From: Erysipelotrichaceae bacterium
Lineage (GTDB): Bacteria > Bacillota_I > Bacilli_A > Erysipelotrichales > Erysipelotrichaceae
NCBI GenBank assembly: GCA_017512625.1
Contig: JAFWFB010000084.1
Span: 1-8,454 of the forward strand
DNA length: 8,454 nucleotides
Direction: 5' to 3'
Below, one piece after another: positions 1 to 8,291 of the stretch (position 1 is its first letter; each line of letters opens with the position of its first letter). A model generated the notes under the pieces. It was given only the letters and a program-made list of their open reading frames with translations, had not been told where the DNA came from and searched no databases. A program made the position numbers and the translations under genes.

Positions 1-1
1 C

Positions 2-820
2 GTGGGTGGCGGTTTCATGATCTTTACGATGACCGTTGGTCTGATCTTAAACAGGATCTTTAAATTCGATATCGCAACTTCATTCCTGCTTTGCATACCG
101 GGCGGAATCGTTGAGACCTCACTGATGGCATATGACTTTGGCGCCGACTCTTCGATCGTCTCCTTTGTCCAAAGCTTCCGTCTGTTTACCGTCTATGCGG
201 CCTTCCCGCTGATCATCAGTGCCGTATCCAAGAAAGTCAAGGACAGCGATGCTGAAGAGATGGTAATGGTCGATGAGAAGAAAAAGGATGTCTATCCACT
301 CGATAAACTGATCCCGGATAATGACTGGATCAAAAAGATCGCTACCGTTATCGTTGCCCTTATCGGCGGCTATATCGGTAAAGTGTCCGGCCTTCCGGCG
401 GGAGTGCTAAGTATCGCAATGATCGCTGTCATCATCTTCAACTTCAATTCCCATAGAGCCTTATTCCCAAGAGATTACAAGAAGTATGTTCAGATCGTTG
501 CCGGTAGTCTGATCGGTTCCGGTATCGGAATGGATACCATGATCAAGCTGCCTTCCCTGATCCTGCCGACCATCGTTTTGATGGCCTGCTATATCGGTTT
601 CAATTTCATCGCCAGCTTCCTGATGTCCAGGACCAAAAAGATCGGTTTTATCAGTTCAATGTTTGCTTCCTCACCTGGCGGAGCATCCGACATGGCTCTT
701 ATTGCCAGTGAACTGGGAGGAGAATCCCCAAAGATCGCTATCCTTCAGGTCTTAAGACTTATCAGTGTCTATACCATTTTCCCGTTCTGGGTCAAATTCC
801 TGATCGCTATCTTCAAATAG
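2..820 (+). CDS. AbrB-family membrane protein, 3' part (5' end outside window)
   Basis: This is the C-terminal 272 residues of a polytopic membrane protein; the reading frame is open at the left edge, so the GTG at position 2 is probably not the true start. The family (AbrB/COG3180, sometimes labelled ammonia monooxygenase-like) is usually about 350 residues, so roughly 80 are missing. The visible sign of the family is an internal duplication: a PGG motif followed by a conserved hydrophobic stretch with an LFxVY/LIxVYxxFP core occurs near residues 33-71 (PGGIVETSLMAYDFGA, then RLFTVYAAFPL) and again near 225-262 (PGGASDMALIASELGG, then RLISVYTIFPF). Several membrane segments are evident (about 111-127, 133-148, 164-178, 185-208, 245-270), with a charged cytoplasmic-type linker at 76-112. 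The substrate is unknown. It is not the Bacillus transition-state regulator of the same name. It ends in its own terminator, so it appears separate from the genes downstream. Family assignment is fairly sure; function is not. Confidence 0.82.
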   Translation: MGGGFMIFTMTVGLILNRIFKFDIATSFLLCIPGGIVETSLMAYDFGADSSIVSFVQSFRLFTVYAAFPLIISAVSKKVKDSDAEEMVMVDEKKKDVYPLDKLIPDNDWIKKIATVIVALIGGYIGKVSGLPAGVLSIAMIAVIIFNFNSHRALFPRDYKKYVQIVAGSLIGSGIGMDTMIKLPSLILPTIVLMACYIGFNFIASFLMSRTKKIGFISSMFASSPGGASDMALIASELGGESPKIAILQVLRLISVYTIFPFWVKFLIAIFK

Positions 821-832
821 CGGTCTTTTTTT
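802..832 (+). terminator. Rho-independent terminator of the AbrB-family gene
   Basis: A 9-bp stem pairs GATCGCTAT (802-810) with ATAGCGGTC (817-825), including one G-U pair, around a 6-base loop. Seven T residues follow directly (826-832). The stop codon TAG (818-820) lies inside the 3' arm, so the terminator overlaps the last codons of the gene. Confidence 0.85.
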
Positions 833-840
833 GAAATATG

Positions 841-892
841 TTTCATAATTATAGGATTGAAAAATCTATATAATATTTATGAATAAAAGGAG
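841..892 (+). promoter_or_regulatory. Probable upp promoter and ribosome binding site
   Basis: A perfect -10 box TATAAT lies at 869-874 in an AT-rich stretch. No good -35 box is seen at 16-18 bases upstream (TAATTA at 846-851 is a poor match). Transcription would start near 881, leaving a leader of only about 18 bases that holds AAAGGAG (886-892), six bases before the ATG. Such a leader has no room for a PyrR-type attenuator or a riboswitch, so pyrimidine control by attenuation looks unlikely here. Confidence 0.6.
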
Positions 893-898
893 TCCCCT

Positions 899-1519
899 AT
901 GGCAACAAAAGTATTAAATCATCCACTGGTTAACCACAAATTAGCCATCCTCAGAAACAAGGATACCAAGACCAAAGATTTCCGTCAGAACCTTGATGAG
1001 ATCGCCGGTCTGATGGCCTATTCCGTATGTGAAGATCTGCCTACCAAGAAAGTTCAGATCGAGACCCCGATCAGTCCATGTGAGTGCGAAGTCATCGCCA
1101 AGGATATCGTCCTGGTACCGATCCTTAGAGCCGGACTGGGATTCGTCAATGGTTTCCATGACCTGATCCCTACCGCCAAAGTCGGCTTCATCGGCATGTA
1201 CCGTGATGAAGAGACCCTGGAACCACATGAGTATTTCGCTAAGTTCCCGGATATGACCAATGCGATCACCATCGTTTTGGACCCGATGCTCGCAACCGGC
1301 GGAAGCGTTGACGCAGCTCTTACCGCAGTCAAGGCCAGAGGCGCCAAGAACATCAAGTTGTGTATCCTGGTAGCTGCTCCGCAAGGTGTTGAACTGATCG
1401 AAAAGAACCATCCGGATGTTGATATCTATATCGCCGCCTTGGATAGCCATCTCAATGAAAAGGGTTATATCGTACCTGGTTTAGGCGATGCCGGAGACCG
1501 TATTTACGGAACCAAGTAA
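899..1519 (+). CDS. upp: Uracil phosphoribosyltransferase
   Basis: This cytosolic salvage enzyme joins uracil to PRPP to make UMP and pyrophosphate. The protein has 206 residues, close to the usual 205-210. The PRPP-binding loop is seen as DPMLATGGS at residues 128-136, and ILRAG at 75-79 is the conserved strand and loop that precedes it in the fold. The C-terminal uracil-binding region [17 protein letters not shown] (189-205) is intact and ends at the expected place. The ATG at 899 has AAAGGAG six bases upstream, which settles the start. Its stop codon overlaps the start of the AtpZ-like gene by one base (TAATG), so upp and the ATP synthase accessory genes may share a transcript. upp directly upstream of the ATP synthase genes is a common order in Firmicutes and does not imply a functional link. 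Identification is very sure. Confidence 0.97.
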   Translation: MATKVLNHPLVNHKLAILRNKDTKTKDFRQNLDEIAGLMAYSVCEDLPTKKVQIETPISPCECEVIAKDIVLVPILRAGLGFVNGFHDLIPTAKVGFIGMYRDEETLEPHEYFAKFPDMTNAITIVLDPMLATGGSVDAALTAVKARGAKNIKLCILVAAPQGVELIEKNHPDVDIYIAALDSHLNEKGYIVPGLGDAGDRIYGTK

Positions 1520-1698
1520 TGAATGAGATCCTGTCTTTAGGTTTTACCGTTGCTCTTTCCCTCGTTGCCTTTGTGGTTATCGGGCATGGTTTGGATGTCG
1601 TATTCCATACAGGCAACCTTTTGACAGTTATAATGACATTAATAGGCGCTGTTTTAAGCGCCTATTATTTCATTTATACCTTGGCTAAACACAAGTAA
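1519..1698 (+). CDS. atpZ: AtpZ-like small membrane protein of the ATP synthase operon
   Basis: This 59-codon gene begins at an ATG that overlaps the upp stop (TAATG) and ends at TAA 1696-1698. The product has two hydrophobic segments, about residues 5-22 and 33-55, joined by a short turn with the sequence GHGLDVVFHTG (22-32). It ends in a basic tail, AKHK. This layout, with a GxxLD motif after the first helix and a small-residue-rich second helix (LIGAVLSAYY), fits the AtpZ family (ATPase_gene1, putative F0F1 ATPase accessory subunit). In alkaliphilic Bacillus, AtpZ works with AtpI in Mg2+/Ca2+ transport; related AtpI proteins help assemble the c ring. Its position just before atpI supports the call. 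No good ribosome binding site is seen (GGAA near 1509-1512), so translation probably depends on coupling to upp. The stop codon is in the same frame as atpI, 16 codons upstream of its ATG. Existence of the gene is likely; the family is inferred from short motifs. Confidence 0.78.
   Translation: MNEILSLGFTVALSLVAFVVIGHGLDVVFHTGNLLTVIMTLIGAVLSAYYFIYTLAKHK
1640..1677 (+). terminator. Terminator-like hairpin inside the AtpZ-like gene
   Basis: A perfect 11-bp inverted repeat pairs TAATAGGCGCT (1640-1650) with AGCGCCTATTA (1657-1667) around the 6-base loop GTTTTA. It is followed by TTTCATTTAT (1668-1677), which is T-rich but interrupted. It lies entirely within the coding sequence, at residues 41-50. 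It could stop or attenuate transcripts from upp before atpI, which may have its own promoter just downstream. The broken T-run makes termination efficiency uncertain; it could also act as a 3'-end stabiliser of the upp message. Confidence 0.5.
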
Positions 1699-1715
1699 AA
1701 CCTTTACTGCATTAT

Positions 1716-1736
1716 TATCACTTGTTGTGATACAAT
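1716..1736 (+). promoter_or_regulatory. Possible extended -10 promoter with overlapping inverted repeat before atpI
   Basis: TACAAT (1731-1736) is preceded by TGA (1728-1730), giving the extended -10 form TGnTACAAT. No convincing -35 box is seen; TGCATT at 1708-1713 has the right spacing but matches poorly. A 6-bp inverted repeat, TATCAC (1716-1721) and GTGATA (1727-1732) with a 5-base centre, overlaps the -10 box and could be an operator or merely a small hairpin. Transcription from this box would start around 1743-1744, at the atpI ATG itself. Confidence 0.4.
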
Positions 1737-1743
1737 TAATCCG

Positions 1744-2082
1744 ATGAAAAAACACATCAGGGAAATCTTGATTCTCTTTTTATCACTTCTTTTTTTGTTT
1801 ATCGATCATCGTCTTACTTTGGGAGTCCTGCTCGGATATCCCTTCGCGGTGATCCATCTGTGGCTGATTCAAAAGCGCTACAATTCCTTAAACGCTGATA
1901 AGCCATCTTCACTGATAGTATTTGGCGGATCTTATCTGGGCATCTTTCTGCTGATAATACCCCTTATGATCGCTGTCTTACTGCCTCAGTATTTCAACTT
2001 CATCGGAGTCTTGGTGGCTTTGGTGATGAATCGCATCGTTATGATCATTGAAGCGGTCATCTCGATCAGGGAGTCAAAATGA
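1744..2082 (+). CDS. atpI: ATP synthase accessory protein I
   Basis: The 112-residue product has four hydrophobic segments (about 7-20, 25-43, 58-80 and 83-107) with a short polar loop after the second (QKRYNSLNADK, 43-53). This size and layout, together with its position directly ahead of atpB, match the ATP synthase subunit I family. AtpI is a membrane protein, not part of the finished enzyme, that assists c-ring assembly (shown for the Na+ enzyme of Propionigenium modestum) and in some bacteria acts with AtpZ in Mg2+/Ca2+ transport. No Shine-Dalgarno sequence precedes the ATG at 1744. An alternative TTG at 1768 has AGGGA just upstream but would remove the basic N-terminal residues. The gene overlaps atpB by four bases (ATGA). 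The sequence of this family diverges quickly, so the call rests largely on topology and context. Confidence 0.8.
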   Translation: MKKHIREILILFLSLLFLFIDHRLTLGVLLGYPFAVIHLWLIQKRYNSLNADKPSSLIVFGGSYLGIFLLIIPLMIAVLLPQYFNFIGVLVALVMNRIVMIIEAVISIRESK

Positions 2083-2765
2083 GATTAGTCGTACAACCAC
2101 ATGTAATATCGATCATCATGGTCAGCATCGTTCTGATCCTTTTGATGGTACTTGCTAACAGGGCACTTAGATCATTTGATCCTTTGGCCAAGCCTACGGG
2201 ATTGGTCCTGCTTTCCCTGATCGCCGTTGATACCGTCGATCGTTTGGTATTAAGCGATACCAATAAAAAGGTAGCTAAAAACCTGGGACCATATGTGGGA
2301 ACCTTATGGGGATATCTGTTTCTTTCCTGCATCTGGGGCCTGACCGGTTTCGATGCTCCTACCGGAAACTACAGCGTCACTTTGACGATGGCGATCATGA
2401 CGATCTTTCTGGTCGAATACAATTCGATCAAGTCCAATGGTATCAAGAATTATATCCATGGCCTGTTTGAACCGATCTTCGTCTTCCTGCCGATGAATCT
2501 GGTAGGCAAGCTCTCACCGATCGTGTCCTTATCGATGCGTATGTTTGCGAACATCCTTTCCGGATCGCTGATCATGTCTTTGGTCTATACGGCTACCGCC
2601 TGGGTCAGTTCGCTGTTTCCGGTCATCGGTTCATTCAACTTCATAGGAGTGATCATCGCTCCGATCTTACACACTTATTTTGATTTGATATCCGGATTGT
2701 TGCAGACGTTTATCTTTACGTCTTTAACCATCATCTTTATAGGAAAAGAACTTCCAAGCGATTAA
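2079..2765 (+). CDS. atpB: ATP synthase Fo subunit a
   Basis: Subunit a is the membrane stator that carries the ion half-channels against the rotating c ring. The 228-residue product contains the key helix SPIVSLSMRMFANILSG (146-162), in which Arg154 matches E. coli Arg210, the residue essential for ion transfer. The second channel helix reads HTYFDLISGLLQTFIFTSL (198-216), with Gln209 at the E. coli Gln252 position and Asp202 at the His245 position. The usual RLFGN reads RMFAN here (Gly to Ala157), and the E. coli Glu219 position is Ser163. Other membrane segments are near 8-27, 75-89 and 100-113. The start is supported by AGGGAG (2068-2073), five bases upstream. The ATGA overlap with atpI suggests coupled translation. 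The length is on the short side of the family but complete. Identification is very sure. Confidence 0.96.
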   Translation: MRLVVQPHVISIIMVSIVLILLMVLANRALRSFDPLAKPTGLVLLSLIAVDTVDRLVLSDTNKKVAKNLGPYVGTLWGYLFLSCIWGLTGFDAPTGNYSVTLTMAIMTIFLVEYNSIKSNGIKNYIHGLFEPIFVFLPMNLVGKLSPIVSLSMRMFANILSGSLIMSLVYTATAWVSSLFPVIGSFNFIGVIIAPILHTYFDLISGLLQTFIFTSLTIIFIGKELPSD

Positions 2766-2767
2766 TT

Positions 2768-2774
2768 AAGGAGG
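2768..2774 (+). promoter_or_regulatory. Consensus ribosome binding site of atpE
   Basis: AAGGAGG (2768-2774) matches the 16S rRNA anti-Shine-Dalgarno sequence fully and lies five bases before the atpE ATG. It is the best site in the operon, in keeping with the need for about ten or more c subunits per complex while most other subunits are needed once to three times. Confidence 0.85.
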
Positions 2775-2779
2775 AAACT

Positions 2780-3004
2780 ATGGAAAGAGGATTAATTGCG
2801 ATTGCTGCGGCTATTTCAGTCGCTGTAGGTATCATCACCGGTTATGGTGAGGCACATGTTGCCTGGACAGCATGTGAAGCTATTGGTAAGAACCCTGAAG
2901 CTGCCGACAAGATCCGTTCAATGGCTATCGTTGGTGCCGCCATCTCTGAGACCTGTGCAATCTACGGTTTACTCGTAGCCATTTTGCTGATCTTCGTTTA
3001 TTAG
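2780..3004 (+). CDS. atpE: ATP synthase Fo subunit c (rotor ring), probable Na+-binding type
   Basis: This 74-residue hairpin protein oligomerises into the membrane rotor ring. Helix 1 spans about 3-34, the polar loop has KNPEA (37-41), and helix 2 spans about 46-73. The ion-binding carboxylate is Glu57 in ISETCAIYG (55-63). Aligned without gaps to the Na+ enzyme of Ilyobacter tartaricus (offset 8, anchored on the loop proline), the Na+ ligand positions Gln32, Val63, Glu65, Ser66 and Tyr70 become Glu24, Ile55, Glu57, Thr58 and Tyr62. A Glu at the Gln32 position gives the two-carboxylate motif known from Fusobacterium nucleatum and some clostridia. Na+ coupling is therefore inferred, not shown. 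Helix 1 is unusual: the glycine-repeat motif reads GIITGYGEAHVAW (17-29), with Ile19 in a glycine position and His26 and Trp29 nearby. The ribosome binding site is a full AAGGAGG. Subunit identity is very sure. Confidence 0.96.
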   Translation: MERGLIAIAAAISVAVGIITGYGEAHVAWTACEAIGKNPEAADKIRSMAIVGAAISETCAIYGLLVAILLIFVY

Positions 3005-3022
3005 GAAAGGCCTGAAAGCTAG

Positions 3023-3532
3023 ATGACTTTCGATATCGAGGGCGTATTATTTCCGAATATCTTAACCATGGCTGTTCAGTTATGCGCAACGGTTATTTTG
3101 TTTTTGCTCTGCAAGAAACTTCTTTGGGCACCTGCCAGGAAGATCCTGGAAGCCCGCCAGGAGAAGATGGTATCTCTGATCGATGATGCTTCCAAGAAGC
3201 AAAGCGAAGCTACCAGCAACCTGGAAGAGGCTAAGAAGGAGCTGGTCGAAGCCCGTAACCGTTCAACTGAGATCGTGGAAAGCGCCCGTAATGAAGCAAA
3301 GAATCTGCAGGAACAGATCGTCAAGCAGGCCAAGGAAGACGCCAAGCTCAAACTGGAGCAGGCTGAGCGCAAGATCGAGATGCGTCAAAAGGAAGTCCAG
3401 AACGAACTTCATGACGAAATGGTCGAAGTCGCATTGGCAGCTGTCAGCAAACTGCTCGATGAAAAGGCTACTTCCAAGGACGACGAACTGGCAATCGCCA
3501 AATATGTCGATGAGGTCAGCGGCAAACAATGA
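3023..3532 (+). CDS. atpF: ATP synthase Fo subunit b (peripheral stalk)
   Basis: Subunit b links the membrane part to F1 as a homodimeric stalk. The 169-residue product has one N-terminal membrane helix (about 12-30), then the usual basic and tryptophan-containing junction KKLLWAPARKILEARQEKM (31-49), and a long, highly charged alpha-helical coiled-coil region (about 45-150) rich in Glu, Lys, Gln and Ala. A short C-terminal part (about 135-169) would bind the delta subunit. The ATG at 3023 follows an in-frame TAG directly, so it is the first possible start. Its ribosome binding site is poor: AGGAAAGG (3003-3010) is 12 bases away. It overlaps atpH by four bases (ATGA). Length and layout are normal for the family, and identification is very sure. 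Confidence 0.95.
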   Translation: MTFDIEGVLFPNILTMAVQLCATVILFLLCKKLLWAPARKILEARQEKMVSLIDDASKKQSEATSNLEEAKKELVEARNRSTEIVESARNEAKNLQEQIVKQAKEDAKLKLEQAERKIEMRQKEVQNELHDEMVEVALAAVSKLLDEKATSKDDELAIAKYVDEVSGKQ

Positions 3533-4074
3533 GTCTGGTTGCCAATCGTTACGCTGAAGCGCTTCTGGAACTGGCCAGAGACGAGAAACAGGTCCTGGAT
3601 TACAGAAGACAGTTGGATACTATCGCTAAAGCATTGGATGATGCCGATGCTCATGCTTTTTTTCTGAACCGCAAGATCAGCAAGGAAGAAAAGAAAAAGC
3701 TGGTAGCCACCTGCTTTAAGGACCGCTTGCCGAAAAACATCTTAAATTTTCTATATGTTTTGATCGACAAGGGAAGAATGGTCAATTACCGGGAGATAAG
3801 CAGTGAATTCCACCGCTTGTGCAACCGGGAGTTGAATATCAAAGAAGGTGTCATCGAATCGGTGAGACCTCTAAAAGAAGAAAAGATCAGGGAGCTGGAA
3901 AAGCTGCTTAGCAATGATCAGCAGCAAGTAGAACTGCTTCCTAAGATCAACCGGACCTTGATATCCGGATTCAAAATCAGTTTCGATGACGAGATCATCG
4001 ATAACTCAATGAAGAAAAAAATCAGTTCGATGGAATTGATGCTCAAGAGAAAGGATGGGGACACATGGAATTAA
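3529..4074 (+). CDS. atpH: ATP synthase F1 subunit delta
   Basis: Delta (OSCP-like) sits on top of F1 and ties the alpha subunits to the b stalk. The 181-residue product starts with the typical [10 protein letters not shown] helix (7-16) and has [15 protein letters not shown] (70-84) at the end of the N-terminal helical domain. The C-terminal signature [17 protein letters not shown] (144-160) is close to the family pattern GGFxIxxxDxxIDxS, with the first glycine replaced by Ser146. The start overlaps the atpF stop (ATGA) and has only a weak, distant GAGG (3512-3515), so translation is probably coupled. The end overlaps atpA by ten bases, which adds a short polar tail (KRKDGDTWN). Identification is very sure. 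Confidence 0.94.
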   Translation: MSLVANRYAEALLELARDEKQVLDYRRQLDTIAKALDDADAHAFFLNRKISKEEKKKLVATCFKDRLPKNILNFLYVLIDKGRMVNYREISSEFHRLCNRELNIKEGVIESVRPLKEEKIRELEKLLSNDQQQVELLPKINRTLISGFKISFDDEIIDNSMKKKISSMELMLKRKDGDTWN

Positions 4075-5586
4075 AACCGGGAGAAATCACGGCCCTGATC
4101 AAAAAGCAGATCGCAGAATATGATGACAGGTTAGAGACCAGTGACATCGGTACGACCGTAAGTGTCGGCGATGGCATTGCGATCGTCCAGGGACTTGAGA
4201 ATGCAATGTCCAGTGAACTGCTGGAATTTCCTAACGGTGTTTTCGGTATGGTCCTGAACCTGGAAGAAGACAGTATCGGTGTCGTCTTAATGGGAGACGA
4301 TACATTGATCAAGGAAGGCGACGAAGTAAAACGTACCGGCAGGATCATTGAGGTCCCGGTCGGCGACCAGATGCTTGGACGTGTCGTCAACGCCTTGGGT
4401 CAGGCAATAGACGGAGGAGCTCCGATCAAGGTAGAAAAGACCCGTCCGGTCGAAAGGATCGCCCCGGGTGTCATGACCAGAAAATCGGTTCATCAGCCTC
4501 TGATGACCGGCCTTAAGATCATCGATTCGATGATCCCGATCGGCAAGGGTCAAAGAGAACTGATCATCGGTGACCGCCAGACCGGTAAGACGGCGATCGC
4601 CATCGATACCATCATCAACCAGAAAGGTAAAAACGTTAACTGCATCTATGTTGCTATCGGTCAAAAAGCTTCGACAGTCGCTCAGATCGTCGAACGTCTG
4701 CGTCAGCATGATGCCATGAGTTATACAACTATCGTGGTGGCAACCGCATCTGAGTTGTCGCCTCTGCAATATATCGCTCCATATGCCGGTTGTGCGATCG
4801 GCGAGGAGTGGATGGAACAGGGAAAGGATGTACTTATTGTCTACGACGATCTTAGTAAGCACGCCGTAGCTTACCGTACCATGTCCCTGCTGCTTAGAAG
4901 ACCACCGGGAAGAGAAGCCTACCCTGGCGATGTCTTCTACCTGCACAGCCGTTTGCTTGAAAGAGCAGCCAAGTTAAGCGATGAACTCGGCGGCGGTTCA
5001 ATGACTGCCTTACCGATCATCGAGACTCAGGCCGGCGATATCAGTGCCTACATTCCGACCAACGTCATCTCGATTACCGATGGTCAGATCTTCTTACAGA
5101 CCGAACTGTTTAACTCCGGTATCAGACCGGCAGTCGATTCAGGTCTTTCGGTAAGCCGTGTCGGAAGCAGTGCCCAGACCAAGGCTATCAAAGCCGTATC
5201 CAACTCCCTTAAGCTGGATCTGGCTCAATACCATGAACTGTTAAGTTTCGCCCAGTTTGGCAGTGACTTAGATGCTGCTACCAAGGCAACGATCGACCAT
5301 GGTGCGATCTTGACCGAACTTTTAAAGCAGCCGCAGTATTCACCGATGTCGATGAGTGATCAAGTCTTATCGCTGTTTGCTGCCAAGTATAACTTCCTTC
5401 GTGGATTCAAGATCGAAAACGTCCTGAAATTTGAAACTTTCATGCATCAGTATTTCCGGGATGAATATCAGGATCTGATCGACGAGATCAACGAGACCGA
5501 GGCCTTAAGCAAGGAACTGACCGACAAGCTCAGGGAAGCCATGGGCAAGTGTCTTGATGAATACAAGAAACTCTATGGAGAAGTAG

Positions 5587-5594
<8 letters not shown>
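4065..5594 (+). CDS. atpA: ATP synthase F1 subunit alpha
   Basis: Alpha forms the F1 hexamer with beta and carries the non-catalytic nucleotide sites. The 509-residue length is normal. The P-loop GDRQTGKT is at 169-176, with Lys175 at the same number as in E. coli. The Walker B strand is [13 protein letters not shown] (255-267). The signature [14 protein letters not shown] (355-368) is intact and includes Arg365, the arginine finger that reaches into the catalytic site of beta. The N-terminal beta-barrel domain (about 25-95) and the C-terminal helical domain (about 375-509) are complete. AAGGA (4051-4055), nine bases upstream, supports the start, which lies inside atpH. The end overlaps atpG by eight bases. 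Nothing in the sequence suggests loss of function. Confidence 0.98.
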
Positions 5595-8230
<2,636 letters not shown>

Positions 8231-8232
<2 letters not shown>

Positions 8233-8254
8233 AACGGGCCTATACCCGTTTTTT
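8231..8254 (+). terminator. Rho-independent terminator of the ATP synthase operon
   Basis: An 8-bp inverted repeat pairs AAAACGGG (8231-8238) with CCCGTTTT (8245-8252) around the 6-base loop CCTATA, ending in six T residues (8249-8254). It starts within the atpC stop codon. The A-rich 5' arm means that it could work weakly on the other strand as well. Confidence 0.87.
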
Positions 8255-8287
8255 ATTATCTATAATATATATAGATTATAGGAGAGC
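8255..8287 (+). promoter_or_regulatory. Probable promoter and ribosome binding site of the DUF2130-type gene
   Basis: TATAAT (8261-8266) lies 31 bases before the ATG, almost the same distance as the upp -10 box (30 bases). Both sit in a similar ATCTATA-containing AT-rich stretch. No good -35 box is seen; the expected position falls inside the atpC terminator. A perfect 7-bp inverted repeat, CTATAAT (8260-8266) and ATTATAG (8275-8281), covers the -10 box and runs into the ribosome binding site GGAGAG (8281-8286). Confidence 0.5.
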
Positions 8288-8291
8288 AGTT

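Noticed and set aside
2..4. GTG at position 2 as the true start of the AbrB-family gene
   Set aside because: The protein would lack about 80 residues of the usual family length and would begin within a membrane segment; the frame most likely continues upstream of the window.
855..866. GATT-4-AATC inverted repeat upstream of upp as a regulatory hairpin
   Set aside because: A 4-bp stem in AT-rich sequence is expected by chance, and it lies upstream of the likely transcription start.
941..1450. Long open frame on the - strand inside upp
   Set aside because: It lies wholly opposite a certain gene, its translation resembles no family I know, and it is best explained by the codon bias of upp.
1606..1634. 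Possible promoter inside the AtpZ-like gene (TATAAT at 1629-1634, plus a perfect TTGACA at 1621-1626)
   Set aside because: TTGACA and TATAAT are only two bases apart and cannot work together. The -35 at proper spacing (CATACA, 1606-1611) is poor, and the start would fall at the base of the strong hairpin.
1694..1708. Small inverted repeat AGTAAA-3-TTTACT after the AtpZ-like gene, considered as a terminator
   Set aside because: It is AT-rich, has a three-base loop and no T-run follows; it is not a credible terminator.
3183..3557. 124-codon + strand frame overlapping atpF and atpH
   Set aside because: Its translation is Arg-, Ser- and Lys-rich without a fold signature, as expected for an out-of-frame reading of the b-subunit coiled coil.
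4287..4946. 219-codon open frame on the - strand inside atpA
   Set aside because: It is opposite the most conserved part of atpA, has no ribosome binding site that I can support and no recognisable domain; it is a by-product of strong codon bias.
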